From the NCBI RefSeq assembly GCF_027257875.1, contig NZ_JAPVQY010000003.1:186001-250000 (forward strand): a stretch of DNA of 64,000 nt, in the 5' to 3' direction. Of the stretch, positions 25,682 through 33,806 are shown piece after piece. The DNA comes from Burkholderia sp. IMCC1007. Lineage in GTDB: Bacteria; Pseudomonadota; Gammaproteobacteria; Burkholderiales; Burkholderiaceae. The notes beneath the pieces were generated by a model that saw only the letters and a list, made by a program, of their open reading frames with translations, was not told where the DNA came from and searched no databases. Within the stretch, counting starts at the first letter, position 1; each line of letters begins with the position of its first letter. Made by a program: the position numbers and the translations under genes.

Positions 25682-26887
25682 TCAAGCCGTCGACGCGCCG
25701 GGGCGCGGCATGAACCGGCACAGGCACAGCGGCACCACGACCAGCGCGGCGCCGGCGACGAACGTGGCCGACGCGCCGAAGCGCACCCACAGTGCGCCGG
25801 CGATGCTGCTCGCGAACAGCATGCAGATGCCGCTCACCAGATTGAATACGCCGTACGCGGTCCCGCGCAGCGTGGGCGGCGAGGTTTCCGACACCATCGC
25901 GGCGAGGATGCCCTGCGTGAAGCCCATGTGCAGCCCCCACACGGCCACGCCCGCGAACATCGAGCGCGTCGACGTGCCGATGCCGAGCAGCAGGTCGGCC
26001 ACGATCAGCAACCCCATGCCGGCCGCGAGCAGCACGCGGCGATCCAGCCGGTCCGACAGGATGCCGACCGGCCACGCGGACAGCGAATACGCGATGCTCA
26101 TCGCGACCATCACCGCCGGGATCCATGCGGGATCGAGCCCCGTCTGCTGCGCGCGCAGCACCAGGAACGCCTCGCTGAAGCGCGCGAGCGTAAACGTCGC
26201 GCCGGCCGCGACGACGAACCAGTAGCTGCGCGGAAACTCGCGCAATGCACGCCAGCGCAATGGCGACCGAAAGCTGCCGGACGGTTGCGCGCGATCAGGC
26301 TCGCGTACGCCGAAGACGATCAGCGCGATCGCGACGAAGGCCGGCACCACGGCGAACCACAGCACGGTCCGGATACGATCGCCGAACCACAACATCAGCG
26401 CGATCGCGAGCAGCGGGCCCAGAAACGCGCCGACGGTATCCATCGACTGACGCAGGCCGAAGCACGCGCCACGGATTTCAGGCGGCGCGACGTCGGCGAC
26501 CAGCGCGTCGCGCGGTGCGCCGCGGATTCCCTTGCCGACGCGGTCGAGCAGTCGGGCCGTCACGACGACGGCCGGCGTGGACGCCAGCGGAAACAGCGGC
26601 TTGGTCAACGCCGCGAGCCCGTAGCCGACCAGCAGCAACCCCTTGCGGCGCCCGAGCCAGTCGCTGATCGCGCCGGAGAACACCTTGACGATCATCGCGG
26701 TCGCCTCGGCCGCTCCTTCGAGGATGCCGAGCGCGACGACGCTCATGCCCATCGTCGACACCAGATAGATTGGCAACAGCGCATGGATCAGCTCGGACGA
26801 CAGGTCCATGAACAGGCTCACGAGACCCAGGGCCCAGACGGTCCGTGGAATCGCGGGCTTTCCGGCAATCGGTGATGGCGCTGTCAT
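25682..26887 (-). CDS. MFS transporter, multidrug-efflux-like
   Basis: A 401-residue 12-helix major facilitator, with ISDWLGRRKGLLLVGYG as the cytoplasmic motif A and RLLDRVGKGIRGAPRDALVA in the next loop. That RxGKGxRxAPRDA segment marks a group of exporters found widely in bacteria, but the substrate is unknown. It lies 7 bases upstream of the DUF1289 gene's stop region on the same strand, so it may share a message with the DUF1289 and DmeF genes before it. Confidence 0.85.
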   Translation of the reverse strand: MTAPSPIAGKPAIPRTVWALGLVSLFMDLSSELIHALLPIYLVSTMGMSVVALGILEGAAEATAMIVKVFSGAISDWLGRRKGLLLVGYGLAALTKPLFPLASTPAVVVTARLLDRVGKGIRGAPRDALVADVAPPEIRGACFGLRQSMDTVGAFLGPLLAIALMLWFGDRIRTVLWFAVVPAFVAIALIVFGVREPDRAQPSGSFRSPLRWRALREFPRSYWFVVAAGATFTLARFSEAFLVLRAQQTGLDPAWIPAVMVAMSIAYSLSAWPVGILSDRLDRRVLLAAGMGLLIVADLLLGIGTSTRSMFAGVAVWGLHMGFTQGILAAMVSETSPPTLRGTAYGVFNLVSGICMLFASSIAGALWVRFGASATFVAGAALVVVPLCLCRFMPRPGASTA

Positions 26888-26894
26888 GGTGTGA

Positions 26895-27080
26895 TCAGTC
26901 GGTCGTTTCCCGCGTCAGCTTCGCATGCCGACGCGCGCGGTCGTTCACGATCTGATGACGTTTGTGATCCGTCATCTTCTTCCAGCCGCGCGCTTCCTCG
27001 CGCGTGCGCAGGCACGCGACGCAGTAGCCGGTGCGGCCGTCGAACGAACAGACGTCGACGCAAGGAGACTTGACCGCCAT
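26895..27080 (-). CDS. DUF1289 domain small protein
   Basis: A 61-residue protein with the DUF1289 Cys pattern: SPCVDVC, then TGYCVACLRT, giving four cysteines that could bind metal or an Fe-S cluster. The GW(K)KM motif (ARGWKKMTD) is also family-typical. Starts at 27080, two bases after the DmeF stop, so it is co-transcribed with dmeF. No biochemical function is established for the family. Confidence 0.85.
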   Translation of the reverse strand: MAVKSPCVDVCSFDGRTGYCVACLRTREEARGWKKMTDHKRHQIVNDRARRHAKLTRETTD

Positions 27081-27082
27081 GC

Positions 27083-28402
27083 TCAATGCCCCCGCGCCGC
27101 CGGCACGACTTCGACGGTGACGTGCGACAGGTTCCTGAACCGCTGCAGCACGCCGTGATAAAAGCGCGCATCGCGCTGCGGATCGTCCGTCACCACCGAC
27201 ACGACCGCGCTCATGTGTCCCGGCCCGAGCCGCCACACGTGCAGGTCGCCGACCCGGTCGCCATTGCCTTCGATCGCGCCGCGCACGTTGTCCGTGAGGC
27301 GCCGATCGGAGTTCATGTCGAGCAGGATCCCGCCGGTATCACGCATCAGCCCGTACGACCAGTTCGCGATCACCAGCGCGCCGATGATGCCGGCCAGCGG
27401 ATCCATCCACAGCCAGCCGAACGCACGCGCGAGCAGCAGCCCGACGATCGTCAGCACGGACACGGCCGCATCGGCGATCACGTGGATGTAGGCCGAGCGG
27501 ATGTTGTGATCGCGCGCGGCGGCAGCGGACGCGCCGTGGTCGTGGTCGTGTTCCTCGAATGCCAGCTCATGCTCGCGGCCGTTCAACCGGACGATCGCCT
27601 TGAATTCATGCGGTTCGGGAATGTCTTCGGTCGATTCGAGGTAGCTGCCGCGATCCTGCATCGCGAACGTCTGCCGCGTGCCGTCCGGACGGATGGTCGT
27701 CACCGACACGGTGCTCGCATCGACGCGCTGCGTGTCGTTCGTCGCGGGCGCGACGCGGAACACCGGCGGCACGCCATCCTCGAACACCGACACGACGAAT
27801 ACGCCCCGGTGATCGAAGATCCGGTGCGCTTCCTCTTCATGGTCGTGATCGTGGTGATCGTGGTGATCGTCGTGAGCGCCATGCCCATGCCCGTGATGAT
27901 GGCCGTGGCTGTGACCGTGCGCATGGCTATGGCCATGATGATCGCCGCTCAGCAGCCACACGCTCGCGACGTTGACGAGCAGCCCGGCAACCGCGATCGG
28001 AATCGCCTCGCCGAAATGGATCGGCACCGGCGCGAGCAGGCGCGCGATCGCTTCGTACCCGATCAGCAGCGCGATCATCGCGAGCACGATCGCGCTCGTG
28101 AAGCCGGCCAGATCGCCGAGCTTGCCCGTGCCGAACACGAAGCGCGGGTCGTTCGCATGATTGCGTGCATAGGTGTACGCCATCGCGGCGATCAGCATCG
28201 CGCCCGCATGGGTCGACATGTGCAGGCCATCGGCGATCAGCGCCAGCGAGCCGAAAATCGACCCGCCGACGATCTCGGCCACCATCATCGCCGCGCACAG
28301 CGCGATCACCATCCAGGTCCTGCGTTCGTTCTGCTCGTGCGCGGCGCCGAGGAAGATGTGGTCGTGCCCTGCGCCGAAGGCGTCGTCGCTGAAATTGCTC
28401 AT
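27083..28402 (-). CDS. dmeF: CDF family Ni2+/Co2+ efflux transporter DmeF
   Basis: A 439-residue cation diffusion facilitator. The N-terminus (DDHIFLGAAHEQNERRTW-like) and the long His-rich loop at about residues 170-200 are typical of DmeF, which exports nickel and cobalt across the inner membrane. Transmembrane metal-site residues are at HMSTHAGAM (LIADGLHMSTH) and HVIADAAVS. A large insert after the His loop (about 210-300) also contains a second His cluster (EEHDHDHG). It is 11 bases downstream of the RcnR-type repressor gene and clearly forms an operon with it. Confidence 0.93.
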   Translation of the reverse strand: MSNFSDDAFGAGHDHIFLGAAHEQNERRTWMVIALCAAMMVAEIVGGSIFGSLALIADGLHMSTHAGAMLIAAMAYTYARNHANDPRFVFGTGKLGDLAGFTSAIVLAMIALLIGYEAIARLLAPVPIHFGEAIPIAVAGLLVNVASVWLLSGDHHGHSHAHGHSHGHHHGHGHGAHDDHHDHHDHDHEEEAHRIFDHRGVFVVSVFEDGVPPVFRVAPATNDTQRVDASTVSVTTIRPDGTRQTFAMQDRGSYLESTEDIPEPHEFKAIVRLNGREHELAFEEHDHDHGASAAAARDHNIRSAYIHVIADAAVSVLTIVGLLLARAFGWLWMDPLAGIIGALVIANWSYGLMRDTGGILLDMNSDRRLTDNVRGAIEGNGDRVGDLHVWRLGPGHMSAVVSVVTDDPQRDARFYHGVLQRFRNLSHVTVEVVPAARGH

Positions 28403-28413
28403 TCCGCCCTCGA

Positions 28414-28686
28414 TCACTTGAAGTAACTGTGAACGACTTCGATCAGCTGCTCGGTCGCGCTGCCTTCGTCTTCGTGGTGTTCGGCATCGACCAGATGGCT
28501 GCGGATGTGATCCTCGAGCACGACCGCGAGCAGGCCGTTCATCGCGCCGCGGCCGCTCGTGATCAGACGGAGGATTTCGTTGCAACCGCGCTCGTCCTCC
28601 AGCGCGCGTTCGATCGCTTCGACCTGTCCCTTGATGCGGCGGACACGGTTCAGCAGCTTCTGCTTTTCCTTGATGGTGTGGCTCAT
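28414..28686 (-). CDS. dmeR: RcnR/DmeR-type nickel-cobalt repressor
   Basis: A 90-residue all-helical metal-sensing repressor of the CsoR/RcnR family. The Ni/Co fingerprint is complete: His3 (MSHT), Cys35 (GCNE), His60 and His64 (DHIRSHL), matching the RcnR pattern rather than copper CsoR. Apo-protein binds G-tract operators and lets go on binding Ni or Co. Two such sites lie directly upstream. It is the first gene of the dmeR-dmeF-DUF1289 operon. Confidence 0.92.
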   Translation of the reverse strand: MSHTIKEKQKLLNRVRRIKGQVEAIERALEDERGCNEILRLITSGRGAMNGLLAVVLEDHIRSHLVDAEHHEDEGSATEQLIEVVHSYFK

Positions 28687-28698
28687 GGTGATCCCTTC

Positions 28699-28719
28699 GT
28701 ATAGTGGGGGGGACTATAC
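28699..28719. promoter_or_regulatory. RcnR-type operator, site 1
   Basis: GTATAG, a TGGGGGGGA core, then CTATAC: perfect 6-base inverted repeats around a seven-G tract, 13 bases before the dmeR start. This is the known shape of RcnR/DmeR operators (G-tract flanked by inverted AT-rich arms). Confidence 0.8.
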
Positions 28720-28733
28720 ACCGATTTGCGTTC

Positions 28734-28756
28734 CATATAGGAGGGAGGGGTATATG
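28734..28756. promoter_or_regulatory. RcnR-type operator, site 2
   Basis: CATATA, a G-rich core (GGAGGGAGGGG), then TATATG: a second, less regular G-tract with inverted arms, 15 bases from site 1. Two tandem sites allow cooperative repression. Confidence 0.6.
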
Positions 28757-28999
28757 CAAGGCTAACGAAAGGAGAGCAACGGCACCGGCAGTACGAATCT
28801 CGGCGACGTTCCCTGCCCAGCACGCGGAAGTGCCAGTGGGCGCCGGCATGGCTGCTGGAATAAGTGTCCCGATGCGTACGTTTACCGTGCGTATCGCGCG
28901 CTGCAGATAACGTTCATGCCGTCACACAGGCACGGGCGTTCGTGTGCTCGATGAATGGCGCACGGCAGACGCGATGCTTCGATGCACATGGAGGCAACC

Positions 29000-29407
29000 A
29001 TGCAGGCTATTTGCAGAATCGTCGTCGCCGCGACCGCGCTGGGGATCGCATCGCATGCCAGCTGGGCGCAGCAAACAGTCGACGCGACATTGCTTTCGAA
29101 CACGATCCTGCTCAACACGCACAACGTGAAGTCGGGTCGCGTCACATTTGACGTGAAGAATGCCGCGGACGACATGGAGCACGAACTCGTCGTGATCAAG
29201 ACGGATCTCGCTGACGATGCGCTCCCTGTCGGAGAAGGGCTGGTCATGGAGCAAAAACTGAGAAAAATCGGGGAAGTCGAAGATATCGCGCCCGGCCAGA
29301 GCAAACGCGTGTCGTTCAAGCTGCCGCCCGGCCACTACGTGCTGATTTGCAACAAGCCGGGTCACTATGCAGCGGGCATGCACACGGCGCTTGTCGTGGC
29401 GCCGTGA
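29000..29407 (+). CDS. Periplasmic cupredoxin
   Basis: A 135-residue exported protein (signal peptide to SHASWAQQ) with the type 1 copper ligand set His61 (EHELVV), Cys117, His122 and Met127 (CNKPGHYAAGM). It is a small blue-copper-like electron carrier or copper-binding protein. Start at 29000 with GGAGG upstream. No oxidase or other partner is adjacent, so the role is open. Neighbouring nickel, cobalt and chromate genes may mean a metal-stress setting. Confidence 0.85.
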   Translation: MQAICRIVVAATALGIASHASWAQQTVDATLLSNTILLNTHNVKSGRVTFDVKNAADDMEHELVVIKTDLADDALPVGEGLVMEQKLRKIGEVEDIAPGQSKRVSFKLPPGHYVLICNKPGHYAAGMHTALVVAP

Positions 29408-29651
29408 ATCGCGAGGCGCGGCTGCTCGAACAATGGCCGTCAACGTGTCGAGATGAGGAGGCTGACGCGCATCGGCGTTCGGCTCCAGCCTCGAACTGCG
29501 GATCGACATCGAGCGCAGCGAGTTCGCTGGGAGTGAGTTCGCTCGCTTCGACGACCATGCGGCGAGAATTCATGCTGCGCGCCGAGACGGGCGGAATAAC
29601 CGAGGTTGCCTATCCGTTTACTAACGGCTCTTCCACGTTCGGAGTTCCATC

Positions 29652-30725
29652 ATGAAACAGGTCCATACGGCGTTGGGTGCTGCGTTGTCGGCGATCGTAC
29701 TGGCGAGCGTCGTGGCGTGCGGCGGTTCGTCTCACGAGAGAGAGTACGTGGTCAGTGCGTTGGTCTCCGACGGCGCTGTTCCAGCGGCTCACGTTGATGC
29801 CAACCTGAAGAATCCGTGGGGCATTGCGTTCAATCCCAAGGGCTTCGTATGGGTCGCCGATAACGGCACGCAGCGCGCGACGCTCTACGATGGCAACGGC
29901 GTGCCGCAATCGCTCGTCGTGACGATCCCGCCCGGCACGAGCGGCGACCCCGACCCGACCGGCATCGTGTTCAATGGTACGAATGACTTCATGGTGGCCC
30001 AGGGCGCCAAATCGGGGCCTGCAGCGTTCATTTTCGTCGGCGAGGGCGGGACCATGACCGCATGGTCGCCTGCGGTCAACCCGACGTCGGCAATCACGGT
30101 GTTCGACAGCGGCGGCGCCGCCGTTTACAAGGGGCTCGCGATGGCGAGCAACAACGGCGCGAGCTTCCTGTACGCGACGGACTTCCACAACAACCGGATC
30201 GACGTGTTCGACCGGACCTTCGCCAAAGTCACGACCGACGGCGCGTTTCAGGATCCCGCGTTGCCTGCGGGATATGCGCCGTTCGGCATCCAGGCGATCG
30301 GCTCGAAACTGTTCGTCTCCTACGCGAAACAGGACGCGGCAGCACATGATGACGTCAAGGGCGCAGGCCTGGGCGTGATCGACGTGTTCAGCCCGTCGGG
30401 ACAATTCCTGCAGCGCTTTGTCACCGGCGGGCCGCTGAATGCGCCGTGGGGCATGGCCCAGGCGCCCGGGAATTTCGGGCGCTTCAACAACGCCGTCCTG
30501 GTCGGCAACTTTGGCGACGGCATGATTCACGCGTTCGATGCGACTACCGGGGCCCTGCTCGGAACCCTCGAGCGAGGCGACGGCAACGCGATCGTCGAGC
30601 CGGGACTGTGGGGCATCGCATTCGGGAATGGGCTCAACAGCCAGCCTACCAATACGCTGTTCTTCACGGCCGGCCCGAACGACGAAGCGGATGGCCTCTA
30701 TGGCCGCATCGACGTCGAGCCGTGA
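29652..30725 (+). CDS. TIGR03118-like lipoprotein beta-propeller
   Basis: A 357-residue protein. The signal ends in a lipobox (SVVACGG), so it should be a lipoprotein. The body carries repeated propeller strands (GIAFNPKGFVWVADNGTQRA, IGSKLFVSYAKQDAAAHDD, GNFGDGMIHAFDATTG) and the YAKQ...GVIDVF features I associate with the TIGR03118 family. The function of that family is unknown. Its 3' end abuts an rcnA remnant on the other strand. Confidence 0.75.
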   Translation: MKQVHTALGAALSAIVLASVVACGGSSHEREYVVSALVSDGAVPAAHVDANLKNPWGIAFNPKGFVWVADNGTQRATLYDGNGVPQSLVVTIPPGTSGDPDPTGIVFNGTNDFMVAQGAKSGPAAFIFVGEGGTMTAWSPAVNPTSAITVFDSGGAAVYKGLAMASNNGASFLYATDFHNNRIDVFDRTFAKVTTDGAFQDPALPAGYAPFGIQAIGSKLFVSYAKQDAAAHDDVKGAGLGVIDVFSPSGQFLQRFVTGGPLNAPWGMAQAPGNFGRFNNAVLVGNFGDGMIHAFDATTGALLGTLERGDGNAIVEPGLWGIAFGNGLNSQPTNTLFFTAGPNDEADGLYGRIDVEP

Positions 30726-31112
30726 TCGCGATTGCCGGGATGACCGCAGGCTGGACGCAGGGCACGGAATCAACCAGCCTGCCAGCCCGAACATCACGAT
30801 CTGACCCGTCGTCACCGCGCGGTTCGCAAACCGCCGACGAATGTCGTCGGCGTGCGCGCGTTCGTGTGCATCCTGATAGCCGGTGTCCGAGACGTCGGGT
30901 CCGCTTCGGTTAGCGCCTGCGCGGCGATGGCGATCGCGCTCAACGACACCATGCCCGCGTATCGAGCGGCTTGAACAGCCACGCGCCGGACGGGCCCCGC
31001 TGGAGGCTCAAGCCGACTCGGCGCGACGGGCGGCCGTCGCCGCCGGGATCAGAACGGGGGCGCCGTCAAAGTTAACTTGTAGAACTGATAACGTGTAAGT
31101 AGCATTCGCTAC
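30726..31112. other. Gene-poor region holding the rcnA remnant
   Basis: These 387 bases contain the minus-strand rcnA fragment at 30750-30896. The next part (30897-30960) looks like further coding remnant on the minus strand (GMVSLSAIAIAAQALTEA in a shifted frame). The promoter of the chromate operon should lie in the 31050-31112 AT-rich end. Confidence 0.6.
30750..30896 (-). pseudogene. rcnA: rcnA/NicO nickel-cobalt exporter remnant
   Basis: A 49-codon open stretch translates to a segment with YQDAHERAHADDIRRRF, VTTGQI and LIPCPA. This is the conserved centre of RcnA/NicO exporters (a YQDAH-RAHA-DIKRRF block, then GLTGGLIPCPA). The G before LIPCP is replaced by Trp. Upstream coding resumes in another frame and downstream homology stops within a few codons, before the end of the TIGR03118 gene. 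It is a fossil of a second Ni/Co exporter, 2 kb from dmeRF. Confidence 0.8.
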
Positions 31113-32090
31113 ATGAACACGTTATCGATCTGGTCGATCCTCGTTCTTACGCTCCCGACGGAAAACGCCACGGCCCGCATGCGGTTCTGGCGCGCCCTCA
31201 AGGCGAAGGGCTGTGCCGTGCTGCGCGACGGCGTCTACCTGCTGCCCTACACCGAACAGCATGAAGAAACGCTGCGCGAGCTCGCGGACGCAATTGGCGA
31301 CAGCGGTGGCGCGGCCCACCTGTTGCGCGCGCCGAGCCTGACGCCGCCACAGGAACAGGAGTTTCGGACGCTGTTCGACCGAACCGACGATTACGCGGCC
31401 TTCGCGCGCACGCTTGCGGACGCGCGCAAGACCCTCGCCGGGCAGTCCGCGGCGGAACTGGCGCGCCTGCTTCGCCGTGTGCGCAAGGATTTCGACACGA
31501 TCCGCGCAATCGACTACTTCCCGGACGATGCGGCCACCCGCGCCGAAGTCGCGCTCCAGGACTTCATCGCGCTGGTCGACACCGTGCTGTCGCCGGGCGA
31601 GCCGCACGCCGCCGAGCGCGCCATCCGCCCGCTCGCGATCAGCGAGTACCAGGCCCGCACCTGGGCGACGCGCGAGCGCATGTGGGTCGATCGCGTCGCC
31701 AGCGCGTGGCTGATCCGCCGCTTCATCGACACCCGGGCGCGGTTCGTCTGGCTCGCATCGCCGGAGGATTGCCCGGACGGCGCACTGGGCTTCGACTTCG
31801 ACGGCGCCGCGTTCACCCATGTCGGCGAACGCGTGACCTTCGAGGTCTTGCTCGCAAGTTTCGGGCTCGACCAGGATCCGGCACTGCTGCGGCTCGGGGC
31901 ACTCGTGCATTCGCTCGACGTAGGCGGCCCGGCCGTGCCCGAAGCGATCGGCTTCGAGGCCGTGATGGCCGGCACGCGCCACCGCGCGGAAAACGACGAT
32001 CAGCTGCTCGACCAGATGAGCGCGGTGCTCGACTCGCTTCATGCGCACTTCGCGTCCAACGCAACGAGCGAAACCGGAGGACGATCATGA
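31113..32090 (+). CDS. chrB: Chromate resistance protein ChrB
   Basis: A 325-residue full-length ChrB. The N-terminal half has the ILVLTLPTENATARMRFWRALK start and the GVYLLPYTEQH segment, and the C-terminal half has RMWVDRVASAWLIRRFIDT, GFDFDGAAFTHVGER and a final LDSLHAHF tail. ChrB is a chromate-responsive regulator of ChrA operons. Its stop overlaps the chrA start (ATGA), so the two are translationally coupled. Confidence 0.9.
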   Translation: MNTLSIWSILVLTLPTENATARMRFWRALKAKGCAVLRDGVYLLPYTEQHEETLRELADAIGDSGGAAHLLRAPSLTPPQEQEFRTLFDRTDDYAAFARTLADARKTLAGQSAAELARLLRRVRKDFDTIRAIDYFPDDAATRAEVALQDFIALVDTVLSPGEPHAAERAIRPLAISEYQARTWATRERMWVDRVASAWLIRRFIDTRARFVWLASPEDCPDGALGFDFDGAAFTHVGERVTFEVLLASFGLDQDPALLRLGALVHSLDVGGPAVPEAIGFEAVMAGTRHRAENDDQLLDQMSAVLDSLHAHFASNATSETGGRS

Positions 32091-33265
32091 CCACGACGGT
32101 GACGGCGAACGCGCCGGGTTATTCGCTGGGCCAGCTGGTCGGCTACATGTTGCGGCTCGGGGCGCTGGGCTTCGGCGGCCCCGTGGCACTGGCCGGCTAC
32201 ATGCGCCGGGATCTCGTCGAGCGGCGCGGGTGGATCACCGAGGCGGACTACAAGGAAGGCCTCACGCTCGCGCAGCTCGCGCCCGGGCCGATGGCCGCCC
32301 AACTCGCGATCTACCTGGGGTTCGTCCACTATCGGGTGCTCGGGGCGACGCTGGTCGGTGTCGCGTTCGTGCTGCCGTCGTTCCTGATGGTGCTCGCGCT
32401 CGGGTTCGCGTACTCGCACTTCGGCGGGCTGTCGTGGATGCAGGCCGTCTTCTATGGTGTCGGGGCCGCGGTCGTCGGGATCATCGCGATGAGCGCGTAC
32501 AAGCTCACGACGAAAACCGTCGGCAGCGACAAGCTACTGTGGGCCATCTTCCTGACGCTGGCCGCCGTGACCTTCGTGACGGAATCGGAAATCGCGTGGC
32601 TCTTCATCGCCGCCGGGCTGGTCGGCTGGCTGTGGCGCGCGCCGCCCAAATGGCTGAACAGGGGCGGGCTTAGCGCGCTGGCCGGCGCGAATCTGCCGGC
32701 CGCCAGCGGCCTGCTGAGCGGCATCGACGTGCCGCAGCTCGTGCAGATCGGCGCGTTCTTCATGAAGGCGGGGGCGTTCGTGTTCGGCTCGGGGCTCGCC
32801 ATCGTGCCGTTCCTGTACGGCGGCGTCGTGACCGAGCATCACTGGCTCAACGACAAGCAATTCGTCGATGCGGTCGCGGTCGCGATGATCACGCCGGGGC
32901 CGGTCGTGATCACCGTCGGCTTCATCGGCTATCTGGTCGCGGGCCTGCCCGGCGCGATCGTGTCGGCGCTCGGCACGTTCCTGCCGTGCTACCTGTTTAC
33001 CGTGATTCCCGCGCCGTACGTGAAGAAGTACGGTCACCTGCCGGCCGTCAAGGCGTTCGTCGACGGCATCACCGCGGCGGCCGTCGGCGCGATCACGGGC
33101 TCCGTGCTCGTCATCGCGAAACGCTCGATCGTCGACGTTCCGACCGCGGTCCTGGCGATTGCAACCGTGTTGCTGCTGTGGCGCTTCAAGAAGCTGCAGG
33201 AGCCGGTCATCGTCACCGCGGCCGCGCTGTTCGGGCTGGTCGCGTATCCGTTGCTGCACCATTGA
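32087..33265 (+). CDS. chrA: Chromate transporter ChrA
   Basis: A 392-residue membrane protein with two homologous halves: GALGFGGPVALAGYMRRDLV near the start, and KAGAFVFGSGLAIVPFLYGG in the middle. QLAPGPMAAQLAIYLG and MITPGPVVITVGFIGYLVAG are the matching export motifs. This is a bidomain (long-chain) ChrA that exports chromate. Start at 32087 with GGAGG upstream and four-base overlap to chrB. Confidence 0.92.
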   Translation: MTTTVTANAPGYSLGQLVGYMLRLGALGFGGPVALAGYMRRDLVERRGWITEADYKEGLTLAQLAPGPMAAQLAIYLGFVHYRVLGATLVGVAFVLPSFLMVLALGFAYSHFGGLSWMQAVFYGVGAAVVGIIAMSAYKLTTKTVGSDKLLWAIFLTLAAVTFVTESEIAWLFIAAGLVGWLWRAPPKWLNRGGLSALAGANLPAASGLLSGIDVPQLVQIGAFFMKAGAFVFGSGLAIVPFLYGGVVTEHHWLNDKQFVDAVAVAMITPGPVVITVGFIGYLVAGLPGAIVSALGTFLPCYLFTVIPAPYVKKYGHLPAVKAFVDGITAAAVGAITGSVLVIAKRSIVDVPTAVLAIATVLLLWRFKKLQEPVIVTAAALFGLVAYPLLHH

Positions 33266-33377
33266 TCCGCAGCGACGGCGATGAACGCGCGCGCCGGTGC
33301 CGGACGGCATTCCGTCGGCCGTGAGCGCGGACAGCGGCTACCGGCCGCTCGCGGTATCGCCCGAAAGGAGGCAGGTC

Positions 33378-33806
33378 ATGAAGTGGATTACGCGTGAACG
33401 GCCGAAGATCGATCGCATCGCATGTCCGTGGCTCATCGCCAGGTTTATCGACGCGGCGCCCGAATTTCTCTACGTCCCGCGCGCGGACGTCCGTCGATTG
33501 GCAGACGAAACCGGCGCGATTCCCTACGACGTGCCGGACGTCGAGCTTGGCCACCACGGCGAGCGCTGCAGCTTCGATGCGTTCCTCGACAAGTACCGGC
33601 TGGATGACCCGGCGTTGCTCAAACTCGCCGCGATCGTGCGCGGCGCGGATACCGGCCGCCTCGATCTGGCGCCGGAAGCCGCCGGCCTGTACGCCATCTC
33701 GATCGGTCTTTCCCGTCACTTCGCCGACGATCACGCGCAATTGCGACACGGCATGGTGATGTACGACGCGCTCTACGCGTGGTGCCAGCATGATGCACGC
33801 GCGTAG
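33378..33806 (+). CDS. ChrB C-terminal-domain paralogue
   Basis: A 142-residue protein equal to the C-terminal half of ChrB, with KIDRIACPWLIARFIDAAPEFLYV aligning to DRVASAWLIRRFIDTRARFVWL of the neighbour. It adds a Cys (ACPW) not present in the first copy. AAAGGAGG precedes the ATG at 33378. Such stand-alone ChrB-C proteins are common in chromate operons, but their role is unclear. Confidence 0.85.
   Translation: MKWITRERPKIDRIACPWLIARFIDAAPEFLYVPRADVRRLADETGAIPYDVPDVELGHHGERCSFDAFLDKYRLDDPALLKLAAIVRGADTGRLDLAPEAAGLYAISIGLSRHFADDHAQLRHGMVMYDALYAWCQHDARA

Noticed and set aside
29316-29573. An 85-residue minus-strand frame with MVVEASELTPSELAALDV
   Set aside because: The end is antisense to the cupredoxin gene, there is no ribosome site, and the composition is poor. 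A remnant is possible, but I cannot support it.
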